Part shown: positions 8,301 to 17,300 of the stretch, in pieces
Numbering within the stretch: position 1 is the stretch's first letter
How the letters are laid out: each line of letters opens with the position of its first letter
Origin: Prosthecodimorpha hirschii
Lineage (GTDB): Bacteria > Pseudomonadota > Alphaproteobacteria > Rhizobiales > Ancalomicrobiaceae
Reading direction: 5' to 3'
DNA: 64,000 bases
Assembly (NCBI RefSeq): GCF_001305515.1
Contig: NZ_LJYW01000001.1
Coordinates: 1,206,197-1,270,196, forward strand
Program-made: the position numbers and the translations under genes
Notes under the pieces: generated by a model
What the model was told of the DNA's origin: nothing
The model's database searches: none
Seen by the model: the letters and a program-made list of their open reading frames with translations, nothing else

Positions 8301-9383
8301 CTACGGCCGCCAGCCCTTGCGGCCCTGCTTCAGGCGCATGACGTAGCCGATCACTTCGGCGACGGCGCGGTAGTGTTCCTCGGGGATCTGCTTGTCGAGG
8401 TCGACGCTGGCATAGAGCGCGCGGGCGAGCGGCGGATTCTCGATCACCGGCACGTCGGCGCCCTTGGCGACCTCGCGGATCTTCAACGCGATCTCGTCGA
8501 CCCCCTTGGCGACGCAGATCGGCGCCGCGGTCGATTCGTCGTATTTCAGCGCCACGGCATAGTGGGTCGGGTTGGTGACCACGACGGTGGCGCTCGGCAC
8601 GGCGGCCATCATGCGCTTGCGCGATCGGGCCTGCCGGATCTGGCGGATCTTGGCCTTGATCTCCGGATTGCCTTCCTGCTGCTTGTACTCCTCCTTCAAT
8701 TCCTGCTTGGTCATGCGCTGGCGCGCCATCCAGCGATGGCGCTGGAACAGATAGTCGAGCCCGGCGACGAAGCCCATCACGATCAGCACCGCGGTCAGAA
8801 GCCGGATGGCGAGCGACTGGGTGATCGCCAGCAGGCCGATCGCATCGGTGGCGACGATGCTTTCCAGGCGCGGCAGTTCGGGGCTGACCGCCATCCACAT
8901 GCCGATGCCGACCACGGCGATCTTGATGATCCCCTTGATGAAGGTCGCCAGGCTCTCGGCCGAGAAGATGCGCTTCAGGCCCGCCATCGGCGAGATCTTG
9001 GAGAGCTTCGGGATCAGCGATTCGCCGCTCCAGACCATGCGGTGCTGGATCATGTTGCCGGCGACGCCGGCGATCACGAAGGCGAGCGCCGGCAGGGCCA
9101 GCACGGTGGCGAGGATCTTGCCGGCCTCCAGATAGACCGCGATCAGACCGCGCCGGTCGACCGGGATCTCGTGCAGGTGGCCGAGATAGCCGGCCAGCGG
9201 CCGGGCCAGGTCGCGCGCCATCGGGGTCGACAGGAAGGCGACCAGCACCATGCAGGCCGACAGCACGAAGAAGGCCGGCACCTCCTGGCTCTTGACCACG
9301 TCGCCGCGTTGCAGCGCGTCGTCGAGCTTCTTTTGAGATGGTTCTTCTGTCCTTTCTTCCTCATCGTCGCCGCCCTCGGCCAT
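8301..9383 (-). CDS. flhB: Flagellar export switch protein FlhB
   Basis: FlhB sits in the inner-membrane export gate and switches export from hook/rod to filament substrates through self-cleavage. The 360-residue product begins with the usual charged segment (ERTEEPSQKKLDDALQRGD), has four hydrophobic segments, and carries the autocleavage motif NPTH near residue 270 in the cytoplasmic domain (VVVTNPTHYAVALKY). It ends with a Lys/Arg-rich tail. ATG 9383 lies 4 bp after the fliR stop, behind GTGAGG. Last gene of the flgB-flgC-fliE-fliQ-fliR-flhB operon. Confidence 0.97.
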   Translation of the reverse strand: MAEGGDDEEERTEEPSQKKLDDALQRGDVVKSQEVPAFFVLSACMVLVAFLSTPMARDLARPLAGYLGHLHEIPVDRRGLIAVYLEAGKILATVLALPALAFVIAGVAGNMIQHRMVWSGESLIPKLSKISPMAGLKRIFSAESLATFIKGIIKIAVVGIGMWMAVSPELPRLESIVATDAIGLLAITQSLAIRLLTAVLIVMGFVAGLDYLFQRHRWMARQRMTKQELKEEYKQQEGNPEIKAKIRQIRQARSRKRMMAAVPSATVVVTNPTHYAVALKYDESTAAPICVAKGVDEIALKIREVAKGADVPVIENPPLARALYASVDLDKQIPEEHYRAVAEVIGYVMRLKQGRKGWRP

Positions 9384-9387
9384 CGCC

Positions 9388-10158
9388 TCACCTCACCGGT
9401 TCGACGAAGCGGCCGAGCCCGTCGCGGACATGCTCCATGTACCAGAGCATGATCGGGCCGAAGACCAGCGCGAACAGCGCGAGCCCGGCGCCGATGTTGA
9501 GCGGCGTGGCGATGAAGAAGATCTGCAGCTGCGGCATCAGCTTGGAGAGCAGGCCGAGGCCGAGGTTGAAGACCAGCCCGAAGGCCAGGAACGGCGCGGA
9601 GATCTGCACCCCGATCCGGAAGGTGTCGGCGGTCAGCTTCAGCGCGGCCTCGGCGAAGTCGCCGACCGGCATCAGGTCGCCGGGGCGGAACAGGCCGAAG
9701 CTGCCGGTCAGGCCGGCGACGGCGAGATGGTGCAGATCGAGCGTGAAGACCAGCGTCACCGCGGCGAGCGCCAGGAAGTTGCCGAAGATCACGCCCTGCT
9801 GGCCCTGGGTCGGGTCGACCGCCATGGCGAAGCCGAGGCCGAGCTGGTTGGCGATGGTCGTGCCGGCGACTTGGGCGGCGGCCATGACCAGCCGCGTCGC
9901 CATGCCGATGAACAGCCCGACGCCGATCTCGGCGGCGAGCAGAAAGCCGAGCCGCGCCGGCGTCGCGGCAAGACCGGCCGGATAGAGCCCGCTCGCCACC
10001 GGATAGACCAGCATGGTCACCAGCACGGCGAAGACCAGACGGATGCGGGCCGGAATGTTCGTCTCCCCGATCGCCGGCATCAGCATCATCATCGAGCCGA
10101 GCCGCCCGAACATGAGCAGGAACACGATCGCGATGTCGGGCAGGATCGAGACGTTCAA
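9388..10158 (-). CDS. fliR: Flagellar export gate protein FliR
   Basis: A 256-residue export-gate membrane protein with the FliR N-terminus (FLLMFGRLGSMMMLMPAIGE) and several hydrophobic segments. The start that matches FliR relatives is a TTG at 10158 (translated MNVSILPD), 6 bp after the fliQ stop; no ATG lies closer than residue 16. It works with FliP and FliQ in the helical export gate. A rare TTG start could lower its dose relative to FliQ. Confidence 0.95.
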   Translation of the reverse strand: MNVSILPDIAIVFLLMFGRLGSMMMLMPAIGETNIPARIRLVFAVLVTMLVYPVASGLYPAGLAATPARLGFLLAAEIGVGLFIGMATRLVMAAAQVAGTTIANQLGLGFAMAVDPTQGQQGVIFGNFLALAAVTLVFTLDLHHLAVAGLTGSFGLFRPGDLMPVGDFAEAALKLTADTFRIGVQISAPFLAFGLVFNLGLGLLSKLMPQLQIFFIATPLNIGAGLALFALVFGPIMLWYMEHVRDGLGRFVEPVR

Positions 10159-10164
10159 GGCCGC

Positions 10165-10428
10165 TCAGCTCCCCACGATCCGCGTCATGATGCGCACCAT
10201 GTAGCCGTTGAGGGTCGAGCCCATGAACGGGAAGGCGACCACCAGCGCGACGAAGATGGCGAGGATTTTCGGCACGTAGACGAGCGTCGCCTCCTGGATC
10301 TGGGTCAACGCCTGCAGGAGGCCGATGATCACCCCGACCAGGAGCCCGACCAGCATCACCGGCGCGGCGACGACCACCAGGGTCCACATGCCGTCGCGGG
10401 CGATGTCGAGCACTTCGGCGCCGTTCAT
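10165..10428 (-). CDS. fliQ: Flagellar export gate protein FliQ
   Basis: An 87-residue protein with two hydrophobic helices (LVVVAAPVMLVGLLVGVIIG and ILAIFVALVVAFPFMGS) joined by the conserved QALTQIQEATLVYVPK loop, diagnostic for FliQ. ATG 10428 is preceded by GGGAGAAG. It lies 6 bp before fliR and 45 bp after fliE. Confidence 0.96.
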   Translation of the reverse strand: MNGAEVLDIARDGMWTLVVVAAPVMLVGLLVGVIIGLLQALTQIQEATLVYVPKILAIFVALVVAFPFMGSTLNGYMVRIMTRIVGS

Positions 10429-10473
10429 GGCTTCTCCCGCCGCGCGCGACCCGCCCGTCCGGCATCCGGCCGG

Positions 10474-10794
10474 TCAGACGGGCATGCGCATGATTTCCTC
10501 GTAGGCGGCGATGACCTTGTCGCGCAGCGACACCATGGTCTCCAGCGCCACTTCCGTCTCCGCCACCGCCGTGACCACGTCGATCACGTCGGCCTTGCCC
10601 TTGGCATAGGCCAGCGTCTTGGCTTCCGCGCTCCGCCCCTGCTGCACGACATCGCCCATGGCGTCGCGGACCATGCCGGCGAAGTCCGGACGGGTCCGGT
10701 CGGCGAGCGGAGAGTGCCCCTGATCGGGACGATTCGCGAGCCCCTGCGCAACCTTGTAGGCATTGGCGGCGAAGTTGGCGGGAATGGTGGCCAT
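10474..10794 (-). CDS. fliE: Flagellar hook-basal body protein FliE
   Basis: FliE links the MS ring to the proximal rod and is the first rod-type export substrate. The 106-residue product has the FliE C-terminal signature (DVVTAVAETEVALETMVSLRDKVIAAYEEIMRMPV). ATG 10794 (MATIPANF) follows TTGGAGCG; an in-frame TTG at 10806 is less likely. It starts 12 bp after the flgC stop. Confidence 0.95.
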   Translation of the reverse strand: MATIPANFAANAYKVAQGLANRPDQGHSPLADRTRPDFAGMVRDAMGDVVQQGRSAEAKTLAYAKGKADVIDVVTAVAETEVALETMVSLRDKVIAAYEEIMRMPV

Positions 10795-10806
10795 CAGGCG
10801 CTCCAA

Positions 10807-11223
10807 TCAGGCTCTGAGGATTTCCAGGGTCTTCAGGATCATCCGCCGGGTGGCGGTGACGACGTTGAGGTTGGCCTCGTAGGACCGTTGCGCCTCGCGC
10901 ATGTCCGCCGTCTCGACCAGCGTGTCGACATTGGGATACTTGACGTAGCCGCTCGGATCGGCCGCCGGATGCCCCGGCTCGTAGCGGCTCTTGAAGTCGG
11001 TCTTGTCGCGCTCGACCTTGCCGACCTGCACGGTCTGGGCCTGCAGCTCGCGATCGAATTTCGACGCGAAGGTCACGACCTTGCGCCGGTAGGGGTCCTG
11101 GCCGGGCGCCCGGGCGGTCGATTCGGCGTTGGCCAGGTTCTCGGCGATCACGCGCATGCGGCCCGACTGCGCCTTGAGGCCCGACGCCGCGATCTTCAGG
11201 GACTGGTTGAAATCCATCGCCAT
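10807..11223 (-). CDS. flgC: Flagellar proximal rod protein FlgC
   Basis: A 138-residue rod protein. It has the N-terminal rod/hook motif (LKIAASGLKAQSGRMRVIAENLANAEST) and the C-terminal motif (NVDTLVETADMREAQRSYEANLNVV). ATG 11223 lies 3 bp after the flgB stop; an in-frame ATG at 11217 is nearly equivalent. Together with FlgB and FlgF it forms the proximal rod. Confidence 0.96.
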   Translation of the reverse strand: MAMDFNQSLKIAASGLKAQSGRMRVIAENLANAESTARAPGQDPYRRKVVTFASKFDRELQAQTVQVGKVERDKTDFKSRYEPGHPAADPSGYVKYPNVDTLVETADMREAQRSYEANLNVVTATRRMILKTLEILRA

Positions 11224-11226
11224 GGC

Positions 11227-11637
11227 TCAGGCCTTCTTGCCGATCGCGGTCTTGATGATGCCGATGGAGCGCTGGTAGAGCGACGTGACCATCTGGAAGT
11301 CGATCTGGTTGTCGGCCGCCTTCAGCATTTCCTCCTCCAGATTGACGGCGTTGCCGTTGGGAGTGGTCTCGAACGGCTTCTGCCCATCCGTGCGGAAGCT
11401 GGAGCCCATCGCCCGGCCCTGGATGTGGCCGGCCTCGGTGGTCGCGACCCGGACGGCGACCGGGGCAGGCGCGAGCGCGCCGCCGGCGCCGCCAAGCGCG
11501 GGCTGCTTCAGGTCGACGGCGCGATAGCGCGGCGTATCCGCATTGGCGACATTGGCCGACAGCACCGACTGACGCGCCTGGTTCCAGCGCATCTTGGTCT
11601 TCAAGGCGTCGACCAGCGGCAGGTTGCCGATTGCCAT
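11227..11637 (-). CDS. flgB: Flagellar proximal rod protein FlgB
   Basis: A 136-residue rod protein with the FlgB N-terminus (QARQSVLSANVANADTPRYRA) and C-terminus (NQIDFQMVTSLYQRSIGIIKTAIGKKA). I place the start at ATG 11637 (MAIGNLPL) behind GGGGACGG; the frame extends to 11688, but that segment is arginine-rich and unlike the family. First gene of the operon ending in flhB. The divergent region to fliO contains a perfect CtrA box. Confidence 0.95.
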   Translation of the reverse strand: MAIGNLPLVDALKTKMRWNQARQSVLSANVANADTPRYRAVDLKQPALGGAGGALAPAPVAVRVATTEAGHIQGRAMGSSFRTDGQKPFETTPNGNAVNLEEEMLKAADNQIDFQMVTSLYQRSIGIIKTAIGKKA

Positions 11638-11731
11638 GATGCCGTCCCCGTTTCCCATATGCCGGCGCCGAAGCGGCCGCGCAGGCACCCGGCACGCGCC
11701 GGCTACCGGGCAAAATAGTCCCGGTATATGG

Positions 11732-11747
11732 TTAACGGCCGGTTAAC
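11732..11747. promoter_or_regulatory. CtrA-type box between flgB and fliO
   Basis: The sequence TTAACGGCCGGTTAAC matches the CtrA consensus TTAA-N7-TTAAC exactly. It lies 95 bp upstream of flgB and 171 bp upstream of fliO in the 280-bp divergent region, so CtrA could control both operons. CtrA is an established activator of early flagellar genes in alphaproteobacteria; binding here is inferred. Confidence 0.65.
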
Positions 11748-11917
11748 CGGCTGCATCGCTTCGGGACCGAATCCCGACGGCGACCGGACTTTCGACCGAA
11801 TTCCGTGAAGGTTCGGTTTACGACGCGGTATTAGGCACGGCAAAGTCTGCCGGGTCAGTTAGAATTCGCCGGCGCCCTAGATTCGGCAGTGCGGGCGTGC
11901 GTATGGAGTGGACCCGT

Positions 11918-13492
11918 ATGCGGGACTGGTTGAATTCCCTGTTCGGGGTGGATGGCGGACGAGCGGCGCAGATCATCATCGCGTTGATTCTGGTCGTCAT
12001 TCTCATTGTGTTTGTGGCGTGGCTGATCCGGCGCTTCTCCGGCGGTTCGGAGAGCGGTCTGTTCCGGGGCCAGGGGCGCGAGCGTGCCCGGCTGGCCGTC
12101 GTCGACAGCGCCAATCTGGACGGACGGCGCCGTCTGATTCTGCTGCGCCGCGACGATGTCGAGCATCTCGTCATGATCGGCGGCCCGAACGACGTGCTGG
12201 TGGAAAGCCGGATCGTGCGCGGCACGGCCGGCACCGTCGTCCGGCAGCCGCAGGCCGGCCGCGTCGAACCGCCGGCCGTGGCGCAACCGGTCACCGGGCC
12301 GACCCCGACGCAGGCGATCGTGCAGCGGACGGAACTGCCGGCCGGCCCGACGTCGCCCGCCAAGGGCAGCGCCGTGGCGGCGGATCTGAAGGCCGCCCTG
12401 GGCGACCAGCGCCGACGCATCGCGGAGGCCGCGGCCGCGGCGGCCGCAGCGGCTGCCGCCAACGACCGGCAGCAGGCCGCCGACGACGCGGCCGAGCCCC
12501 CGCCACCGCGCCAGCCGCCCCGCATGGAACCGCCGCGCGGCGACGGCGGCCGTCCGGACATGGCACGGGCCGAAGTCGCCCGCTCCGAAGCGACCCGGCA
12601 CGAAACGACCCGGCCGGAGACGACCCGCCCCGAGACGACCCGCCCCGAGCCGCCGCGCGCCGAAAGCCGGGCCGAGCCGCCCCGGGCCGAATTGCCTCGT
12701 CCTGAGATGACCCGGCCCGAGATGACCAGGCCCGAGCCGCCGCGTCCGACCGAACCGACGCGTCCGCCGGAACCGGCCCGCACCGAGGCGACGCGCGGTC
12801 CGGCTCCCCGGCCGGCCGCGATGTCGACGGCCTCGATGCCGGTCGAGAGCGACTTCCAGGGCGAAGAGCCGACCATGGTGGTCCCGACGGGCTCGCGGCC
12901 CCAGCCCGAACGGCCCGCCGCACCGCCGCCGCCCGCACCGCCATCCCCCGCCCCGTCGGCACCGGCCGCCGAGGCGCGCCCGCCGCGACCCGTGATGACG
13001 CTTCCGGGCACGCCGGCCCGTCCGGCCCCGGCCGAGGCCGAGCCGGACGGCAGCCACGAGGCGGTGGTCGGCGAGATCGAACGGGCGCTGGCGGATCTCG
13101 CGACGGCGATCATTCCGGCCAAGTCCGAGCCGAGGCCCGGTTCGCGCCCGCCGGGTGCGCCCGTGCCGCGCCCCGCCGTGCCCTCGCGGCCGCCCGCGCC
13201 GCAGCCGCGGCCGGCCGTGGCGCAGCCTGCCGTCCGCCCGCCGGAACCCGAGGCGGTCGCGCCGCCGCCGGCACCCATGCCGCCGCCCGCACCGGCGCCC
13301 GCGATGCCGGAAGCCGTGGCCCCGGCCCCGGCACCGGCCCCGGCGCCTGCCCCCGTCGCCGCGGCCCCGACGGCGCCGCCGCCTGCCCCCTCGCCGGCGG
13401 CCGCACCGGCCGCCCCGAAGGGGCCGTCCGACGAATTGGAGGCCGAGATGGCCAAGCTCCTGTCGGAGCTGTCCGGCCCGCCCAGCCGATGA
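11918..13492 (+). CDS. fliO: FliO-like flagellar export protein with long Pro-rich tail
   Basis: A 524-residue protein. Residues ~12-40 form one transmembrane helix (AAQIIIALILVVILIVFVAW) followed by the FliO cytoplasmic domain (RLAVVDSANLDGRRRLILLRRDDVEHLVMIGGPNDVLVES). The remaining ~400 residues are low complexity: an Ala run, a pentapeptide-like tract (ETTRP, EMTRP, EPPRA), then Pro/Ala-rich sequence. A typical FliO is only 100-150 residues. The next gene is fliP, the usual partner that FliO helps assemble. I use ATG 11918 behind GGAG; GTG 11897 and ATG 11903 are in frame. Confidence 0.8.
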   Translation: MRDWLNSLFGVDGGRAAQIIIALILVVILIVFVAWLIRRFSGGSESGLFRGQGRERARLAVVDSANLDGRRRLILLRRDDVEHLVMIGGPNDVLVESRIVRGTAGTVVRQPQAGRVEPPAVAQPVTGPTPTQAIVQRTELPAGPTSPAKGSAVAADLKAALGDQRRRIAEAAAAAAAAAAANDRQQAADDAAEPPPPRQPPRMEPPRGDGGRPDMARAEVARSEATRHETTRPETTRPETTRPEPPRAESRAEPPRAELPRPEMTRPEMTRPEPPRPTEPTRPPEPARTEATRGPAPRPAAMSTASMPVESDFQGEEPTMVVPTGSRPQPERPAAPPPPAPPSPAPSAPAAEARPPRPVMTLPGTPARPAPAEAEPDGSHEAVVGEIERALADLATAIIPAKSEPRPGSRPPGAPVPRPAVPSRPPAPQPRPAVAQPAVRPPEPEAVAPPPAPMPPPAPAPAMPEAVAPAPAPAPAPAPVAAAPTAPPPAPSPAAAPAAPKGPSDELEAEMAKLLSELSGPPSR

Positions 13493-13592
13493 GCGGCGCA
13501 TCGGCCGGCGGGCTCCGGTCCGCCGGGCCGTGCGCGCGATGGACCGGGGTCCGCCTTCATCCGCCGGCCGGCGACCGGCAGCGGGGCGCGTG

Positions 13593-14366
13593 ATGGATCG
13601 GTATCCGAACGAGGCACGACGGGCAGGCGGGATCGGCAGGGCGGCGTTCTCCGCCCTGGGCGCGCTCGTCCTGCTGGTCGCCGTCGCGTCCGGCGCGGCC
13701 GCGCAGGACATTTCGATCAATTTCGGGCAGGGCGGCACGGTCACCGAGCGCGCGGTCCAGCTGGTCGCGGTGATCACCGTCCTGTCGCTGGCGCCCTCGA
13801 TCGTCGTCATGGTGACCAGCTTCACCCGCATCGTCGTGGTGCTGTCGGTGCTGCGTTCGGCCATCGGCCTGCAGACCGCACCGCCCAACTCGGTGATGAT
13901 CAGCCTCGCCCTGTTCCTGTCCGCCTTCGTGATGGGACCGGTCTTCAATCAGGCCTATGACGAGGGCATCAAACCGCTGACCGAGCAGACCATCGAGCTC
14001 GATCAGGCGATCGAGCGGGCGGCGCAGCCGTTCCACGTCTTCATGCGCGAGCATGTCCGGGAGAAGGATCTCGAGCTGTTCGTCGAATTGGCGCGCGAGC
14101 CGCGGCCGGCCAGTGCGGAGGCGATCCCCTACCGGGTGCTGATCCCGGCTTTCATGATCTCGGAACTGCGCCGCGCCTTCGAGATCGGCTTCCTGCTCTA
14201 CCTGCCCTTCCTGATCATCGACCTGGTCGTCGCCTCGGTGCTGATGTCGATGGGCATGATGATGCTGCCGCCGGTGACCATTTCGCTGCCGTTCAAGCTG
14301 ATCTTCTTCGTGCTGGTCGACGGCTGGAACCTGATCGCCGGCAGCCTGGTCAAGAGCTTCGGATAG
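13593..14366 (+). CDS. fliP: Flagellar export gate protein FliP
   Basis: A 257-residue export-gate protein. An N-terminal signal-like helix (LGALVLLVAVASGAAAQD) precedes the family signatures LAPSIVVMVTSFTRIVVVLS, IGLQTAPPNSVMISLALFL and the C-terminal MMMLPPVTISLPFKLIFFVL. ATG 13593 gives the expected FliP length; the frame stays open upstream inside the fliO tail because of high GC. It lies 100 bp after fliO and converges with the TPR gene 30 bp downstream. Confidence 0.96.
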   Translation: MDRYPNEARRAGGIGRAAFSALGALVLLVAVASGAAAQDISINFGQGGTVTERAVQLVAVITVLSLAPSIVVMVTSFTRIVVVLSVLRSAIGLQTAPPNSVMISLALFLSAFVMGPVFNQAYDEGIKPLTEQTIELDQAIERAAQPFHVFMREHVREKDLELFVELAREPRPASAEAIPYRVLIPAFMISELRRAFEIGFLLYLPFLIIDLVVASVLMSMGMMMLPPVTISLPFKLIFFVLVDGWNLIAGSLVKSFG

Positions 14367-14396
14367 CGACCGGCGCGCCGGCGCAGGCCGCAGGCA

Positions 14397-17300
14397 TCAA
14401 CGCTTCTTGGCGGCGTCCGGCGCGGAATCGGCCTGGGCGAGCTTGGTGCCCGGACCGTTGCCGGCGCCCGGCCGGGGGATCGAGGCGGTCTTCTCCGGCG
14501 CCTTCCGGTCCGCCCCATTGGCGGCGGCCGGGCCCGGCGCCGCCGGCGGCTTGCCGGGCTGCGGCTCGGTCGGCTTGGCGTCCGCCGGTCCCTTCATGTA
14601 CTGGCTGCGATATTCGTCGAGGAAGCCGCGCATCGTGTCGATGGCGGCGATCTCCTTGGCGATGTTGCGGAATTCGGTGCCCTGGCTCTGGATCGGCGCG
14701 GTCACCACGTCGAAGGTGGCGGCGCTCGGGCTGTCCTTCATCCGGTCGGCGAACTTGCTGCGCAGGCGTCCGAGCGCCAGATCGTCGCTGGCCAGCGCAT
14801 AGGCGACCGCGGCGCGGATTACGTCCTGGCGCTCCTGGTCGTCGAGCGGCGTCGGCTCGTTCCAGCGGCCGCCCAGCATGGTCTCGAGCCTTTCGCCGGC
14901 CTCGTGCCAGCGCTTGGCGCGCCACATGATGTCGGCGCGCAGGCGATCGACATCCGCCCCGCCGAGCGCGGACAGCAGTTCGAGCGCCACATCGGCACGG
15001 CCGGTCTCCGACAGGGCGCGCGCCTCGACCACGCGCCGCTGCCGCTCGACCGAGACCGGAAGCTGCGACTGCCGGGTCTTGTTGAGCACCGCCAGCGCCT
15101 TGTCGGGCTTGCGGTCGATCAGGTGGATCATGGCGAGATCGGCGGCGATCTGCGCCTTGGCGGCCCCGCGCAGGCGCTGGTCGATCTGGTAGGCGAGCAG
15201 TTCGGACGCCTGATCGAGCAGGTCGACGCCGACCAGGCGGTCGGCCAGCCGGCGCACGATCTCGTCGCCGAGCCGGCCGACCGGGGTCAGTTCGCGGAAA
15301 TCGTAGTAGAGCGCCAGCGCCTCGACCGGCTTCAGCCGGTCGGCATTGCCGTCGAGATAGAGCGAGACGAATTCCCGCCCCATGTCGTCCTGCAGCAGCT
15401 TGGCGGTTTCCGACTGGGGGGCGACCTGCAGCGCGTTGCGCATGTTCTGGAAGGCCTCGCGATAGAGACCGTGCTGGGCCTGCAACTGCGCCATGAAGCG
15501 CAGCGACTTCAGCTCGATCTCGTCGCCGCGCCAGCCGAAGACGAGCGATTTCAGCCGCTCGATCGCCTCGGCCGCCTCGATCTTCTGGTCGCGCACCAGA
15601 ACGCGCAGCCGGCGATATTCCGCCTCCGCCGCAGCCTTGCGATCGGTTGAGGCGGCGAGACGGTCGAGGCGCTCCATGGCGTCCTCGGGCCGGCCGGCGG
15701 CATCGGCGATGCGGGCCTGCAGCATTTCGTAGCGCGCCCGGAGATCGGGGGCGATCTCCTCCGGCAGGATCTCGGCGAGCCGGGATTGCGCGGCGCGGAA
15801 ATCGTTCAGTTCGACCGCGGCCTCCGCCCCGGCCAGCACATAGGCGGCCTGGATGTCGATCGGATAGCCGCCGACGGCTCCGGCCCCCTTCTGGGCCGCG
15901 TCGCGGGCCTCGTCCCACTTCTGCTCGGCGGCGGCCGCGATCGTGCGCCACAGGGCGGCGTCGGGATTGTCGGCGACCTCGGTGCGCGAGAGCGCCCGCA
16001 GTGCCGGCGCCGTGCGTCCGGCCATGGTCTGGGCGGCACCGAACAGGACGATGAAGCCCGGGTCGCGCTCGATGCCGGGCTCGTCGGCGGCGAGCAGGCG
16101 CAGGATGCCGAGCGCCTCGGGGGCGAAGCGATGCGCGACGTAGAATTCGGCCAGCTGAAAGCGCAGCGGCGCCTTCTGCTGCTCGCCGGCCTCCGCGATC
16201 TGGTCGATCAGCCCGCGCACCCGCTCGGTGAATTCGGCCGGGTCCTTGACCGCGAAGGTCGACGGATCGACCACCCGCCGCGCTGCCTTGCGCACCGGCT
16301 TCGGCAGTTCGTAGGACGGCGAGCCGAGCGCGCCGGTCGAGATGGTCAGGCCGCGCTCGCGGGTCATGACCACGGAGTCGAACTCGATGCCGACCTTCAG
16401 GTCGTCGGTCCGCGGCACCACCGCAACGCCATGGGCGGAGGCGAGGGTCTCCAGCTCCGGGAAGCTGTAGGGCTTGAGGAGACCGCGCGGCGGACCGAAG
16501 GCGGTGACGACGTAGAACATGTCGCCGGTCGAGGCGTCGTTGATCTCGTGCACGCTGCCGGCATCGGGCAGCGCAACCCGGATCAGCCCCTGCCCTTCCG
16601 ACCGGAACTCGCGCTTCAGGGCGAGCGGGCGGGCCGGCTCCAGCACCATCTCGCCGATCGACAGGATCCAGGAATTGCCGTCGAGACCGAGCGTGGTCAG
16701 CATCGGCTCGGTCAGCCGGATGCGCAGCACCTGGCCGCGTTCGGTCCGGTTCACGGTCACATCCGCCGCGGTGGTGCCGAGCACGGCCGCGATGGCGCGC
16801 AGGTCCATGGACATCTGCGTGTCGAACACGATCCAGAGATTGTCGCCGCGCTTGACCGCGGCGCTGGCGACCTTGCCGGGAAACGGAAAGGCGACCCGCA
16901 CCACGCTGCCGATCCGCTTGGCTTCGACGCGGACGATCTTGACCGTGTTGGAGCGCCCCGAGCGGACCTCCGGACGGGCCTCGCCGTTGGCGCCGGCATC
17001 GTCGCCGGCCTCCTCGTCGGCGCTTGGAGCCGCGGCCGCCTTCTCGACCGCAGCGGCCGGCTTCGGCGGCGGCGTCGGATCGGGCTCCGGCGGCAGGTCG
17101 ATCAGGCTGGTCTTGACGGCCGGATCCGCCCCCGCAGCGGCGACCGGCGGCCGCGCGGCGCCGGCCGCAGACGGGCCGGCCGCAGACGGGCCGGCCGGCT
17201 TGGCTTCCGGGGCCATCCCGGCCTTGCCCGCCACCGGGACCTTGCCGGCCTCGGGCGTCTTGCCGGCCTCGGGCGGGCGCGCCGTCCCGGGCGCGTTGAC

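Noticed and set aside
9143-11713. 856-residue minus-strand frame across flhB to flgB
   Set aside because: It runs in another frame through six clearly recognisable flagellar genes and is arginine-rich shadow sequence.
11831-11852. Sigma-54-like site before fliO (GGCACGGCAAAGTCTGC)
   Set aside because: The GG-GC spacing is 13 bp rather than the required 10.
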